Virus record (IMG/VR): IMGVR_UViG_3300033145_001019
Span: 1-21,683 of that record
DNA: 21,683 nt
Source: a virus
Reading direction: 5' to 3' (one strand)
Shown: positions 16,376 to 21,683 of the stretch, piece after piece
How the letters are laid out: each line of letters begins with the position of its first letter
How positions within the stretch are numbered: the stretch's first letter is position 1
Position numbers and translations under genes: made by a program
The notes under the pieces: model-generated
Databases searched by the model: none
What the model was told of the DNA's origin: nothing
What the model saw: only the letters and a program-made list of their open reading frames with translations

Positions 16376-17289
16376 TGTTCCTGAATCTCCTCAAAAGTAA
16401 ACTTAGCATTATCCTTTATCCATCTTTTTTCGCCTTCCCCAACTAATCTAATATTGTGAAGTGACCTTTCACTAAAGTCCTCAAACCTTTTAAGTCTTCT
16501 CTGAATCCTTTTAACCCTTTGTTGTAACAAAGTTTCTCCACCCAGAATATATCCAGCTACTAAAATCCCCATCCATCTACCACCTTCATGAGTTCTTGCA
16601 TACTCAGAAGTTCTGCAAAGAAAAGGGTCTCTCTTAAATGGGCCTATGTGAATTCCAGCAAAGTTCTCAACCAGGTAATTTACTTTACCAAAGAGTAAAC
16701 TTTTAATTCCCATATAAGCGTCTCCACCACCCCAAGAATACTTCTCCTTGGCAAGTGTTCCATACCCTTGAATCTCTTGGTAAAGACTTTTCTTCATCCC
16801 AAATGGAGCACCTCTAAATGGTATTTTTCTACAATTCCAACCTACTTCTCTAAACTTAACTGCCATAAAGGTTCTGATATCCCTTGAGTGATAAGCGTCA
16901 ATCTCGGTGTCCATATGGTAGATTAATGGCCCGTAAACTATCCCAACTTCATCCCCTTTGGCAAATGTTTTGTTAAAGGAGACAAATGCCCCTCTACTTA
17001 ACATCATATGGGAGTCAAGGATTATTATGTAATCTCCATTAGCAACTTCAACTCCTTTATCACGAGCGGAGAAAATACAACTAACACTTTCTTTTAAAAG
17101 CTTTATCTTACCTTCTACTATATATTGTACATCAATCAAGTCCCCAATGTTTAAACCGTCTTTGTCTGAGTTATCAACTATAACTATCTCAACCTTTCCA
17201 TCAAAGCCCTTAGCTTCTTCAAGCAAACTCCTCACTGTGAAGAGGCAGCCAATAGGATCATTTCTAGTTGAGATAACTACACTAATCAT
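16357..17289 (-). CDS. GT-A family glycosyltransferase, paralogue A
   Basis: A 310-residue family-2-like transferase that would move a sugar from a nucleotide donor. 'MISVVISTRND' opens the Rossmann-like fold; nucleotide-site residues are D39 in 'VIVDNSD' and the metal motif is 'LDSH' at 91-94 (Asp-Ser-His in place of DxD). The acceptor/catalytic region shows 'SWGGGD' ending at D190 and 'GIHIGPF' with H214. TTG at 17301 is in frame, but the ATG at 17289 with GGAG 5 bases upstream is preferred; it overlaps the previous stop as TAATG. It shares LDSHM, SWGGGD and GIHIGPF with the next gene, so the two are tandem paralogues. A 27-bp dyad repeat copy lies inside the frame, coding residues ~104-112. 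Confidence 0.88.
   Translation of the reverse strand: MISVVISTRNDPIGCLFTVRSLLEEAKGFDGKVEIVIVDNSDKDGLNIGDLIDVQYIVEGKIKLLKESVSCIFSARDKGVEVANGDYIIILDSHMMLSRGAFVSFNKTFAKGDEVGIVYGPLIYHMDTEIDAYHSRDIRTFMAVKFREVGWNCRKIPFRGAPFGMKKSLYQEIQGYGTLAKEKYSWGGGDAYMGIKSLLFGKVNYLVENFAGIHIGPFKRDPFLCRTSEYARTHEGGRWMGILVAGYILGGETLLQQRVKRIQRRLKRFEDFSERSLHNIRLVGEGEKRWIKDNAKFTFEEIQEQWQNVS
16954..16980 (-). repeat. 27-bp dyad repeat, copy 5, inside a coding region
   Basis: CAAA-N3-TTTG core followed on the minus strand by CCAAAGGGG. It is wholly within the glycosyltransferase frame, where it is read as SFNKTFAKG. The matching part of the paralogous gene lacks it. Being inside a gene, this copy cannot serve only as an SD for the next start. 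Confidence 0.8.
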
Positions 17290-18239
17290 TACTTCTCCCA
17301 AGGTTTGTTCTTAAGATATTCTTCAAAACTCATAACTTGACTCTGCAGCAGCCTCTTCCTATCAACTCCACCAAGAGTCTTTGCCAACCCAAGATACTTG
17401 ACAACTGAAAACCAAGGCCAATTCTTCTCAATAGCTTGGGTATTTCTCTTAACAGCTTCAACCCCACCCAAGACATATAGAGCCACTAGGTAACCTGTTA
17501 AGGTTGGATACTCCCCACTCTTTGCATAAACCCTATACTTATTTCCATCCTTTCCATCTACATTCGGGAATGGCCCTATATGGATTCCTGGACTGGTTGG
17601 TATAGCCCAATTCTCAAACCCAAGCAACCAAGGCTTAGTTCCAATTAAGATATCTCCACCGCCCCAACTTACCTTATTAGCCGACAGTGCTCCATACCCA
17701 CCAAGTGTTCGAAGGAACCAATTTCTACGGCATATCCAAGGCATACCTTTCCAAGTAATCTTTCTTTCAACATCATATAGGGTATTCCAATCTCCCAGTT
17801 CACAACTGGTTACATCTCTATCATGCTTAGCCCTACTCTCATGTTGATGTGCCCAACCAATAGGAGCATGGCCAAAGCCAAGTTTTGGGTCATCCCTGTG
17901 GGAGTTCATGAAGTCAACCATATCCTTGAACATGTTATAGCCAACTAACATATGAGAATCTAAACAAGCGATGTATTGACCCTTAGCACGCTCGGCCCCG
18001 AGTTCCCTAGCTGTGAAAAGACAAGGGAAATCTTGGCGGATTAGTTGAATTTTACCCTCTTCAATATATTTACTTGGTAAGGCACTTTTAACCATCTCAT
18101 AAAACTTTTCATCAGAGTTATCTACAACAACAACTTCTCCACCACCGCTTACAGCTTTAAGAGCTTCAATACAGCTTCTAACTGTAACTGCTAACATAGA
18201 GACATCATTACGATTTGAGATAATGACTGATAGTTTCAT
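17289..18239 (-). CDS. GT-A family glycosyltransferase, paralogue B
   Basis: A 316-residue enzyme of the same type as its downstream neighbour: 'MKLSVIISNRND' at the N-terminus, D40 in 'VVVDNSD', 'CLDSHM' with D94-S95-H96 as the likely metal site, 'SWGGGD' ending at D196 and 'GIHIGPF' with H220. It differs in a longer middle section (residues ~115-165, 'GWAHQHESRAKHDRDVTSCE') where acceptor choice may lie, and in a Trp-rich C-terminus. The pair probably adds two different sugars, or sugars at two successive steps. The start overlaps the methyltransferase stop by ATGA, so translation is coupled. No membrane anchor is seen, so action in the cytosol is expected. Confidence 0.88.
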   Translation of the reverse strand: MKLSVIISNRNDVSMLAVTVRSCIEALKAVSGGGEVVVVDNSDEKFYEMVKSALPSKYIEEGKIQLIRQDFPCLFTARELGAERAKGQYIACLDSHMLVGYNMFKDMVDFMNSHRDDPKLGFGHAPIGWAHQHESRAKHDRDVTSCELGDWNTLYDVERKITWKGMPWICRRNWFLRTLGGYGALSANKVSWGGGDILIGTKPWLLGFENWAIPTSPGIHIGPFPNVDGKDGNKYRVYAKSGEYPTLTGYLVALYVLGGVEAVKRNTQAIEKNWPWFSVVKYLGLAKTLGGVDRKRLLQSQVMSFEEYLKNKPWEK

Positions 18240-18889
18240 ATCTTAGTAAACCTCACTATAACTCTATCTTGTCTAGCCCTTGGTACATCTGGGTAAGCGA
18301 TAATACTATGGAAATACTTGAAGCCACAACTCATCATAACCCCAGTCCAATACTCTATATTATCATACTGGTCTAGCCCGCATTTGATTATAAAGTTTTT
18401 GGTATTCTTAGCTAGTTTTTGGATGAAACCCACTTGGTGCCGAGCGAGCTGAGATCTCATTTTGAATCCATGTTTTTGAACTCCAATGTATCTAAGAACC
18501 GAAATGGCAAAGACATAGTCCCAATCTTGGCCTAATTCCAACTCGTCAACAAATCCATCAAGTATTGTATACTCCCCCCTAAAAAATTCTTTTACAAAAT
18601 AGGCTTGCTTCAGCCACTCTGGTTTGCTCTCAACACCAAATGCGAAGGCTCCTATATCCGCAGCTTTCTTACAAAATAATCCAGCGTTGCAGCCAATGTC
18701 CAAGATAAATTTATCTTCAATTGATTCTCTAATCAGCTCTTGGTGAATGTTTAGAAATAGTTGATCGGTAGTTACCAACTTATCAGTAGTCCAAACTCCA
18801 CCTAAGTTGATCCTCTGATGCCAGCCCTTGTTAGTTCCACTCGTCTTTTCAAGTTCCTTAATCTTCTTTTTGATTCCTTCTTTATTCAT
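18236..18889 (-). CDS. Class I SAM-dependent methyltransferase
   Basis: A 217-residue enzyme with the SAM-binding loop 'FILDIGCNAG' at residues 61-70 (D64-x-G-x-x-x-G) and an acidic residue at the end of the second strand (E87 in 'AFGVESKP'), as expected for a class I fold. Residue ~110-135 'FVDELELGQDWDYVFAISVL' fits motif II/III. The N-terminal ~50 residues ('GWHQRINLGGVWTTDK') probably bind substrate. Placement between a sulfotransferase and glycosyltransferases suggests that it methylates a sugar, but a lipid or peptide target cannot be excluded. The start overlaps the sulfotransferase stop by 8 bases with GGTGGGG in front; the stop overlaps the next gene by ATGA. Confidence 0.85.
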   Translation of the reverse strand: MNKEGIKKKIKELEKTSGTNKGWHQRINLGGVWTTDKLVTTDQLFLNIHQELIRESIEDKFILDIGCNAGLFCKKAADIGAFAFGVESKPEWLKQAYFVKEFFRGEYTILDGFVDELELGQDWDYVFAISVLRYIGVQKHGFKMRSQLARHQVGFIQKLAKNTKNFIIKCGLDQYDNIEYWTGVMMSCGFKYFHSIIAYPDVPRARQDRVIVRFTKI

Positions 18890-19637
18890 ATCCCCACCTT
18901 TTTAATTTCTTTTTAAACTTCTTAGATAATCTATCTTCCATATTCGGTAACTCGGTTTTCCAAGTATCTAAATGAGTTGGCTTATACTCATGACCTTCGA
19001 TACTTAACTTACCAATTCCTAAAAACCTGCTAATCTGCCTGATAGTCTTCTTTGGATCAGCTACTGCATCTTCATACCTAACCACATGAATTCTATCCTT
19101 AAGACTTTTACAATTAAGATTCCTCTCAAGGTATTCACAACCCTCTAACCAAAGATGCTCAGCACTGGGAATTGACTTGGCTATAAAATTGGCTCTAGAT
19201 TTACCACCTTTAAACAGCCGAATTTGGGAAGCTATAACTGCTCTACCATCCCTCAAGCAGAATATAAACTTCATATTTGGAAATCTATTAGCTATCTCAA
19301 TGGTGAAATAGAGATAATGTCTTGGGAGTTTATCACCGAAGTATTTAAGATTTGGGAGTTTTTTAGTTACAAAGTTTGTTACACTTTTGCCGTTTGTAAT
19401 CTTGCTGACTGTTTCTATATCCAGGTTATGTTTTTTAAACACTGCACTAGATGCTCTATTTGGGTTCATCTTATGTTTCATCAAGAGTGGGCCTATCGGA
19501 TGCCGCCAACAGCGAAAGATTCTAAACTCCCTAGTAATAAACAAACTACCATCTATATTGAGCAAGTCAGTGAGTGCAGTTGTTCCACTTCTAGGACACC
19601 CTCCGATAGCTATAAATGGTAGTTCTTCCAGTTTCAT
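18882..19637 (-). CDS. PAPS-dependent sulfotransferase
   Basis: A 251-residue enzyme of the carbohydrate/protein sulfotransferase type, which would transfer sulfate from PAPS. The 5'-phosphosulfate loop is 'GGCPRSGTT' at residues 12-20, and the 3'-phosphate motif 'FCLRDGRAVIASQ' has R129 and S137. 'YFGDKLPRHY' (99-108) has the basic residue often near the active site. Length is normal for a stand-alone phage or bacterial enzyme. The start overlaps the upstream stop as TAATG, with AAGGA 6 bases upstream. Phage genomes carrying sulfotransferases are not common, and here it starts a five-gene glycan cassette, so a sulfated sugar is the simplest product. A TPR or membrane segment is absent. Confidence 0.88.
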   Translation of the reverse strand: MKLEELPFIAIGGCPRSGTTALTDLLNIDGSLFITREFRIFRCWRHPIGPLLMKHKMNPNRASSAVFKKHNLDIETVSKITNGKSVTNFVTKKLPNLKYFGDKLPRHYLYFTIEIANRFPNMKFIFCLRDGRAVIASQIRLFKGGKSRANFIAKSIPSAEHLWLEGCEYLERNLNCKSLKDRIHVVRYEDAVADPKKTIRQISRFLGIGKLSIEGHEYKPTHLDTWKTELPNMEDRLSKKFKKKLKRWGYE

Positions 19638-19810
19638 TATTTATCCTTCAATGGTTTCTCTGTAAAAAATCTAAGAAAAAAGTTACCAAGAGTTATAATT
19701 GCTGTAACTGCTTCAACTGGAATAACGACTCCACAAGTAGTTAAGATAGTTACTACCGCTCCAGCTAATACGTTAAAATTAATAGTCTTACTTTTAAAAA
19801 TACTAAGCAT
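19637..19810 (-). CDS. 57-residue holin-like membrane protein
   Basis: Gene from ATG at 19810 to TAA at 19639-19637, filling the gap between lysin and sulfotransferase. After a short basic start (MLSIFKSKTIN) residues ~13-44 form one or two closely spaced hydrophobic segments ('NVLAGAVVTILTTCGVVIPV', then 'EAVTAIITLGNFFLRFF'), ending in a short charged tail (TEKPLKDK). Such very small proteins ending in 'LRFFTxKPL' recur in phages next to lysins, where they are usually called putative holins. AAGGTAAAGAAG precedes the ATG. Directly after the lysin (5-base gap), it is the best holin candidate in the window. Confidence 0.75.
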   Translation of the reverse strand: MLSIFKSKTINFNVLAGAVVTILTTCGVVIPVEAVTAIITLGNFFLRFFTEKPLKDK

Positions 19811-19815
19811 CTTCT

Positions 19816-20112
19816 TTACCTTCCTTTCGGATCATACTCCACGTGAAATATATCCCTGTTATCAGTGTATTCAACTACATCAAAATCCTTATCCAAACAC
19901 TCAACTACATCCTTCTTGGGAATACCTTGTCTACTAAAATCCAAAGCGTTCTCTTCATAGTGGCAGCTATGCCCCAGGTGATTACCTTCCCCAATAGAAG
20001 TTATGTAGAAATCCTTATCGTTGTTGTTATATAGAGTAATTAGTTTCCCTTTAGCCCTTCTCATATTGGGGGATAGGTTACCAAGTACACCTTGTTTAAT
20101 CCATACAGTCAT
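19816..20112 (-). CDS. Small M15-like peptidase, probable lysin
   Basis: A 98-residue protein, numbered from the ATG at 20112 (another in-frame start at 20136 overlaps the small terminase; AAGGA with 8-base spacing favours 20112). It has S49-C-H51-x(4)-A56-L-D58, matching the S-x-H-x(4)-A-x-D zinc motif of M15 D,D-carboxypeptidase-like peptidases, and a final 'FHVEYD' with H90 as the third ligand. These enzymes cut peptide cross-links in peptidoglycan, and phages use them for lysis. At about 100 residues it is near the lower limit of the family and has no cell-wall-binding domain or signal peptide, so it would need the holin next door to reach the wall. A processing role in virion maturation is the alternative. 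Confidence 0.78.
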   Translation of the reverse strand: MTVWIKQGVLGNLSPNMRRAKGKLITLYNNNDKDFYITSIGEGNHLGHSCHYEENALDFSRQGIPKKDVVECLDKDFDVVEYTDNRDIFHVEYDPKGR

Positions 20113-20116
20113 CTTC

Positions 20117-20629
20117 TTATTCCTTCTCCATTTCAATTATAGTTCCATTATTTCTTGCTAATGCTTTTCCTCTAGCCTTAAGTGCTTCTATCTCGTCAAG
20201 ATCGAAATGCCCCACCAGATGCTTTCTCGGTGCCTCATGTCCGCCTAATTCTTTAACTATCGTATCAGCAGTAGATTTTCTGAGACTCCAGCTAATTCGC
20301 TCGTCTTCAGCCCTTAGAATTTCCCGATAGGTTTCAATCGCCACTGGCTCTAATGACTTAATCTCCTTTGCCACATCTAACGTATCAGCATCCCTAGCCC
20401 CTCTCATTGTCTCTAACTTTGCTTTGCCTAGATCCGAGTTGATAGTGTTAGAAACCGTTTGAGACGTGCAGCCCAGGTAACTAGCAATTTGCGTACCTTT
20501 AAGCCCCAAGACCGACAACCGCAAGATCTCATGAGAAAGATCCCAAAGGTCTTTAATCTGGTGAGTTTTCCTTTCTCCATCTCTTTTCCTTCTCTTATCT
20601 TTACCTTTTTTAATATCTAACCCATACAT
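20117..20629 (-). CDS. terS: Terminase small subunit
   Basis: A 170-residue DNA-binding protein expected to recognise the packaging site and recruit the large terminase. An upstream ATG at 20704 is in frame but lacks an SD; GGAGGT with 7-8 bases of spacing supports the ATG at 20629. The N-terminus is very basic (KKGKDKRRKRDGERK), followed by a helix-turn-helix at ~36-64 ('LSVLGLKGTQIASYLGCTSQ', then 'TVSNTIN'). The C-terminal part is helical ('EIKSLEPVAIETYREILRAE', then 'KSTADTIVKELGG') as in oligomerising small terminases. A transcription regulator with an HTH is the alternative, but first position in the late operon and length favour terS. CpG is frequent (about 7 per 180 bp), unlike most backbone genes sampled. 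Confidence 0.75.
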   Translation of the reverse strand: MYGLDIKKGKDKRRKRDGERKTHQIKDLWDLSHEILRLSVLGLKGTQIASYLGCTSQTVSNTINSDLGKAKLETMRGARDADTLDVAKEIKSLEPVAIETYREILRAEDERISWSLRKSTADTIVKELGGHEAPRKHLVGHFDLDEIEALKARGKALARNNGTIIEMEKE

Positions 20630-20722
20630 TAAAATACCTCCATATAATCCACCATACCACATTAAATGGAAGATGTCAACACCATTAATTTGGGAAACCG
20701 ACATTCTTCATTAACCAACCTA

Positions 20723-20749
20723 CCCTTTAGCAAATTATTTGTTATAGGG
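20723..20749 (-). repeat. 27-bp dyad repeat, copy 6
   Basis: One of the most regular copies (11 of 13 arm positions pair), ending GCTAAAGGG on the minus strand with flanking GATACCC on the outer side. It lies 93 bases before the chosen terS start, so it is not the SD for that ATG. It marks the left border of the gene-free control region and the head of the leftward operon. Confidence 0.88.
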
Positions 20750-20756
20750 TATCATC

Positions 20757-20798
20757 CAACGAAGTTGATTGTTATAGGTTATTTATCAGCGAAGCTGA
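20757..20798. repeat. Pair of mini-hairpins with GAA loops
   Basis: CAAC-GAA-GTTG at 20757-20767 and TCAGC-GAA-GCTGA at 20786-20798, with centres 30 bases apart. The second contains GCGAAGC, a known unusually stable single-stranded DNA mini-hairpin. Confidence 0.75.
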
Positions 20799-20894
20799 AT
20801 GAAATTAACAAATTTTGGGATTTTTAAAAACTATACACCAAAGGTTGAAGAACTAACCCGCCCCTTATCTACGTCATTTACCCCCTACTCGGTT

Positions 20895-20923
20895 TGATGC
20901 ACCTTACAATGGTTGATGCACCT
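20895..20923 (+). repeat. Direct repeat TGATGCACCT, two copies
   Basis: TGATGCACCT at 20895-20904 and 20914-20923, 19 bases apart, each preceded by GGT or GGTT. The short spacing resembles iterons, but only two copies are present. Confidence 0.6.
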
Positions 20924-21015
20924 AGTGGAGTGAGGTTCACCTTCCACCGGTGGACTAGTGGTTTAATTACTAGGTATCAACTAGAGTTGGCATGATAGTT
21001 GCTAGCTGGTGGTGT

Positions 21016-21058
21016 GTATCACATCGATGATACAGTTATGTATCACATCATTTGATAC
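21016..21058. repeat. Tandem GTATCA...TGATAC dyads
   Basis: Two inverted repeats in direct array: GTATCA-N6-TGATAC at 21016-21033 and GTATCA-N7-TGATAC at 21040-21058. Both have CATC after the left arm, and starts are 24 bases apart. Further GTATCA half-sites are at 20749 and 20974, and TGATAC at 21409. This is a plausible binding site for a dimeric regulator or initiator. Confidence 0.7.
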
Positions 21059-21113
21059 ACTATTATCATCATTCAACTAGGTTTGTTGGCATCATTGTTG
21101 CAACGGCATAAAA

Positions 21114-21190
21114 CGTCACATTGACATGGTTTAGGATGTGTAATAATCCCAATGTGTTACCCTAGTTTATTGCCGTTAATCGTCACATTG
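21114..21190 (+). repeat. Direct repeat CGTCACATTG, two copies
   Basis: CGTCACATTG at 21114-21123 and 21181-21190, 67 bases apart. The flanks hold opposed ACGGCA and TGCCGT, which could pair across the interval. Confidence 0.6.
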
Positions 21191-21412
21191 TGGCCTAGAT
21201 TGTCATAATTCATACCGTTTTTAATTCCATTGAATTTGGTAACTAGTTGATATTGTTCACGTTTAATTAATTATGCTAGTTGGCATGCTAGATGCAATAC
21301 ATTATGGTAACATTGACAAACGTGCAACATGGCTAGAATAGTGACACTAGGTGATATTTGTCACGCCTGCTAGTTTGGGTTAACCAGGTTTATTGATAAT
21401 TTATAATTGATA

Positions 21413-21439
21413 CCCTTTGACAAATGTTTTGTAATAGGG
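21413..21439 (-). repeat. 27-bp dyad repeat, copy 7
   Basis: Core CAAA-N3-TTTG; the minus-strand end is TTTGTCAAAGGG followed by TATC, as in copy 3. It lies inside the control region, with no start codon close on either strand, so here it cannot act as an SD. Confidence 0.85.
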
Positions 21440-21462
21440 TGTTAATATCCGATCTAGTGGAT

Positions 21463-21491
21463 TTGACTAGATAACCACTCATGGATATACA
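21463..21491 (+). promoter_or_regulatory. Sigma-70-like promoter for the rightward gene
   Basis: TTGACT (21463-21468) and TATACA (21486-21491) with a 17-base spacer. The -35 box matches the consensus at five of six positions and the -10 box at four of six. Predicted transcription would start near 21498, leaving a leader of ~80 bases. This would be a host-polymerase promoter for the rightward (probably early) unit. Confidence 0.5.
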
Positions 21492-21548
21492 CATAGGGCG
21501 GTGGTGAATAATTAGATTAAACTCTAATTTAGTGGTAATACTCATAAA

Positions 21549-21562
21549 ACAACTAAAGTTGT
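21549..21562. promoter_or_regulatory. Short perfect dyad next to the SD of the rightward gene
   Basis: ACAACT-AA-AGTTGT directly followed by AAAAGGGG, the SD of the gene at 21578. The order (dyad, then A-rich GGG) echoes the 27-bp repeat on the other strand, though the dyad sequence differs. It could hold an operator or a small RNA hairpin. Confidence 0.45.
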
Positions 21563-21577
21563 AAAAGGGGATATACC

Positions 21578-21683
21578 ATGAAATTAGATGATAAAATACC
21601 CGAAGGTACTACGTTAAGTAAGACATGGGGGACGACACCAGAAGGTGGTGACTCAAAGGTTGATAAGGTTAAAGTTGAGGGAG
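21578..21683 (+). CDS. Partial rightward gene of unknown function
   Basis: The only convincing plus-strand gene: ATG at 21578 with AAAAGGGG 7 bases before it, open to the window edge (35 codons). It reads MKLDDKIPEGTTLSKTWGTT, then PEGGDSKVDKVKVEG. This is polar and Lys/Gly/Thr-rich, with no signal peptide; the start is too short to assign a family. It marks the start of the rightward, probably early, transcription unit. Confidence 0.6.
   Translation, partial: MKLDDKIPEGTTLSKTWGTTPEGGDSKVDKVKVEG

Larger units (their letters stand above)
20750..21577. other. Gene-free divergent control region, possible origin
   Basis: About 830 bp between the leftward operon and a rightward gene. No open frame of useful length is seen on either strand, and stops of all three kinds are frequent. 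It holds two mini-hairpins, TGATGCACCT twice, GTATCA/TGATAC dyads, CGTCACATTG twice, GTTGGCAT three times (20986, 21085, 21279), the perfect palindromes CCACCGGTGG (20944-20953) and GGTTAACC (~21378), GTGACA-N12-TGTCAC (21341-21364), and 16 CTAG sites (20922-21470). Such repeat density between divergent units suggests a replication origin or a regulatory hub. Which of the two is not decided by the sequence. Confidence 0.6.

Noticed and set aside
20630-20704. Longer terS start at 20704
   Set aside because: No SD stands before that ATG, the added residues look like translated leader, and GGAGGT is well placed for the ATG at 20629.
21016-21190. CRISPR array
   Set aside because: Repeats are only 10-19 bp, in one or two copies, with irregular spacing and no cas genes.
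20881-21400. TAG-recoded gene in the CTAG-rich region
   Set aside because: Nine of the 16 CTAG sites put TAG in the same frame, which looked like stop-codon reassignment. That frame also has TGA and TAA stops, every TAG in it belonging to a CTAG site is preceded by C, and the genes in the window end normally on TAA, TAG or TGA.
1-21683. tRNA genes
   Set aside because: No cloverleaf-like segment with a T-loop GTTCRANNC was noticed on either strand by eye; a covariance search was not possible.

Overview
The window is part of an AT-rich tailed-phage genome (Caudoviricetes; virus or prophage cannot be told from sequence alone). The family-level evidence is a large terminase with ATPase and nuclease motifs, a portal, a scaffold-like protein, an SU10/DUF5309-like major capsid protein, a small terminase, an M15-type lysin, small membrane proteins and several tail-fibre or tailspike genes. 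Nearly all genes lie head to tail on the minus strand, often overlapping by TAATG or ATGA, and use good Shine-Dalgarno sites. The host is therefore a bacterium with ordinary SD-led translation; I cannot name it.

Layout, read in the direction of transcription (right to left). (1) 21683-20750: a divergent junction. One rightward gene begins at 21578. To its left is an ~830-bp region without genes, packed with short direct and inverted repeats, two mini-hairpins with GAA loops and 16 CTAG tetranucleotides; it is a candidate origin or control region. (2) 20629-19637: small terminase, M15-like lysin and a holin-like protein. (3) 19637-15737: a five-gene cassette of sulfotransferase, methyltransferase, two paralogous glycosyltransferases and a polysaccharide deacetylase, which looks like a glycan-building or glycan-modifying module. 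(4) 15710-11230: four genes, all beginning with a Sec-type signal peptide, encoding a small secreted protein, a fibre-like protein, a concanavalin-like protein and a beta-helix-like protein. (5) 11230-9525: large terminase and a 58-residue membrane protein. (6) 9502-5565: a fibre-like protein and a 905-residue beta-helix tailspike, the latter again with a signal peptide. (7) 5494-1: portal, small coiled-coil protein, unknown protein, scaffold, decoration-like protein, major capsid protein and the start of a connector-like gene.

The most unusual signal is a 27-bp imperfect palindrome found seven times (139, 2798, 9513, 15718, 16954, 20723, 21413). All copies share a CAAA-N3-TTTG dyad. On the minus strand it is followed by AAAGGG (TAGGGG in one copy), so all seven point the way the late genes are read. 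Five copies precede a block of late genes, several supplying the SD; one lies inside a glycosyltransferase gene and one in the divergent control region. It could be an operator for a phage regulator, a promoter for a single-subunit phage RNA polymerase, or a translational control element.

A second signal is mosaicism. The backbone genes I sampled are strongly CpG-poor, while the C-terminal part of the tailspike and the beta-helix/lectin pair at 11230-13294 are not, which suggests recently acquired receptor-binding parts.
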